A program made the translations under genes and the position numbers. From contig DATFXM010000039.1 of NCBI GenBank assembly GCA_035315885.1, positions 1 through 23,738 on the forward strand: a stretch of DNA of 23,738 bases, read 5' to 3'. Under the pieces are notes generated by a model. The model saw only the letters and a program-made list of their open reading frames with translations. It ran no database searches and was not told where the DNA came from. The stretch comes from DATFXM01 sp035315885. Lineage in GTDB: Bacteria; Acidobacteriota; Blastocatellia; UBA7656. Positions 23,675 through 23,738 of this stretch are shown one piece after another (positions within the stretch are counted from its first letter, which is position 1; every line of letters begins with the position of its first letter).

Positions 23675-23738
<64 letters not shown>

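Overview
The window looks like a chromosomal segment of a GC-rich, Gram-negative, soil-type bacterium, most likely an acidobacterium (inference). The reasons are an Oar-like TonB-dependent receptor with an N-terminal carboxypeptidase-regulatory domain, lipoprotein and outer-membrane signals, a TMTC-like membrane protein with TPRs, and heptamer-built foldback repeats between genes. No rRNA, tRNA, CRISPR array, transposase or phage gene was seen.

Layout. (1) 1-5174, minus strand: an ECF sigma factor, its zinc-binding anti-sigma factor and a membrane-anchored Spy/CpxP-like protein, joined by 11-base overlaps, then a large TonB-dependent receptor and an EF-hand protein cut by the left edge. This reads as an envelope-stress or surface-uptake operon. 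(2) 5552-9653, minus strand: PspA/IM30, a two-TM coiled-coil protein of unknown family, a tandem AAA ATPase (dead first domain, intact second) and a hemolysin III-type seven-TM protein. This looks like a membrane-maintenance module pairing an ESCRT-III-fold protein with a classical AAA ATPase. (3) 10134-16021, plus strand: a long-chain polyprenyl diphosphate synthase, a protein with five zinc ribbons, one TM and a SUMF1-like domain, a Cache/HAMP receptor without output domain coupled to it by a GTGA overlap, and an SH3-domain lipoprotein. (4) 16124-16864, minus: a degenerate Fic protein. (5) 16868-18519, plus: a minimal microcompartment locus of class II aldolase with a tail resembling an encapsulation peptide, a BMC-H shell protein and a BMC-P vertex protein; a possible 29-residue leader precedes the aldolase. 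(6) 18745-21947, minus: an LLM-family oxidoreductase followed by a TMTC-like protein. (7) 22061-23674, plus: a D-aminoacylase-family amidohydrolase.

Between genes there is a striking set of inverted-repeat elements. Both convergent gene pairs are separated by palindromes built from a GCAGTAG-type heptamer that touch or supply the stop codons, and a ten-unit array of the same heptamer ends the window. The one at 18517-18754 has three concentric palindromic layers. Other foldbacks use TTCTGAG-like units (9825-10028) or TTCGGG-like units (14716-14894).

The most promising biology is the PspA/membrane coiled-coil/AAA operon, the minimal microcompartment locus, and the stop-codon-linked heptamer palindromes. 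Everything here comes from reading the sequence; no database search was run.
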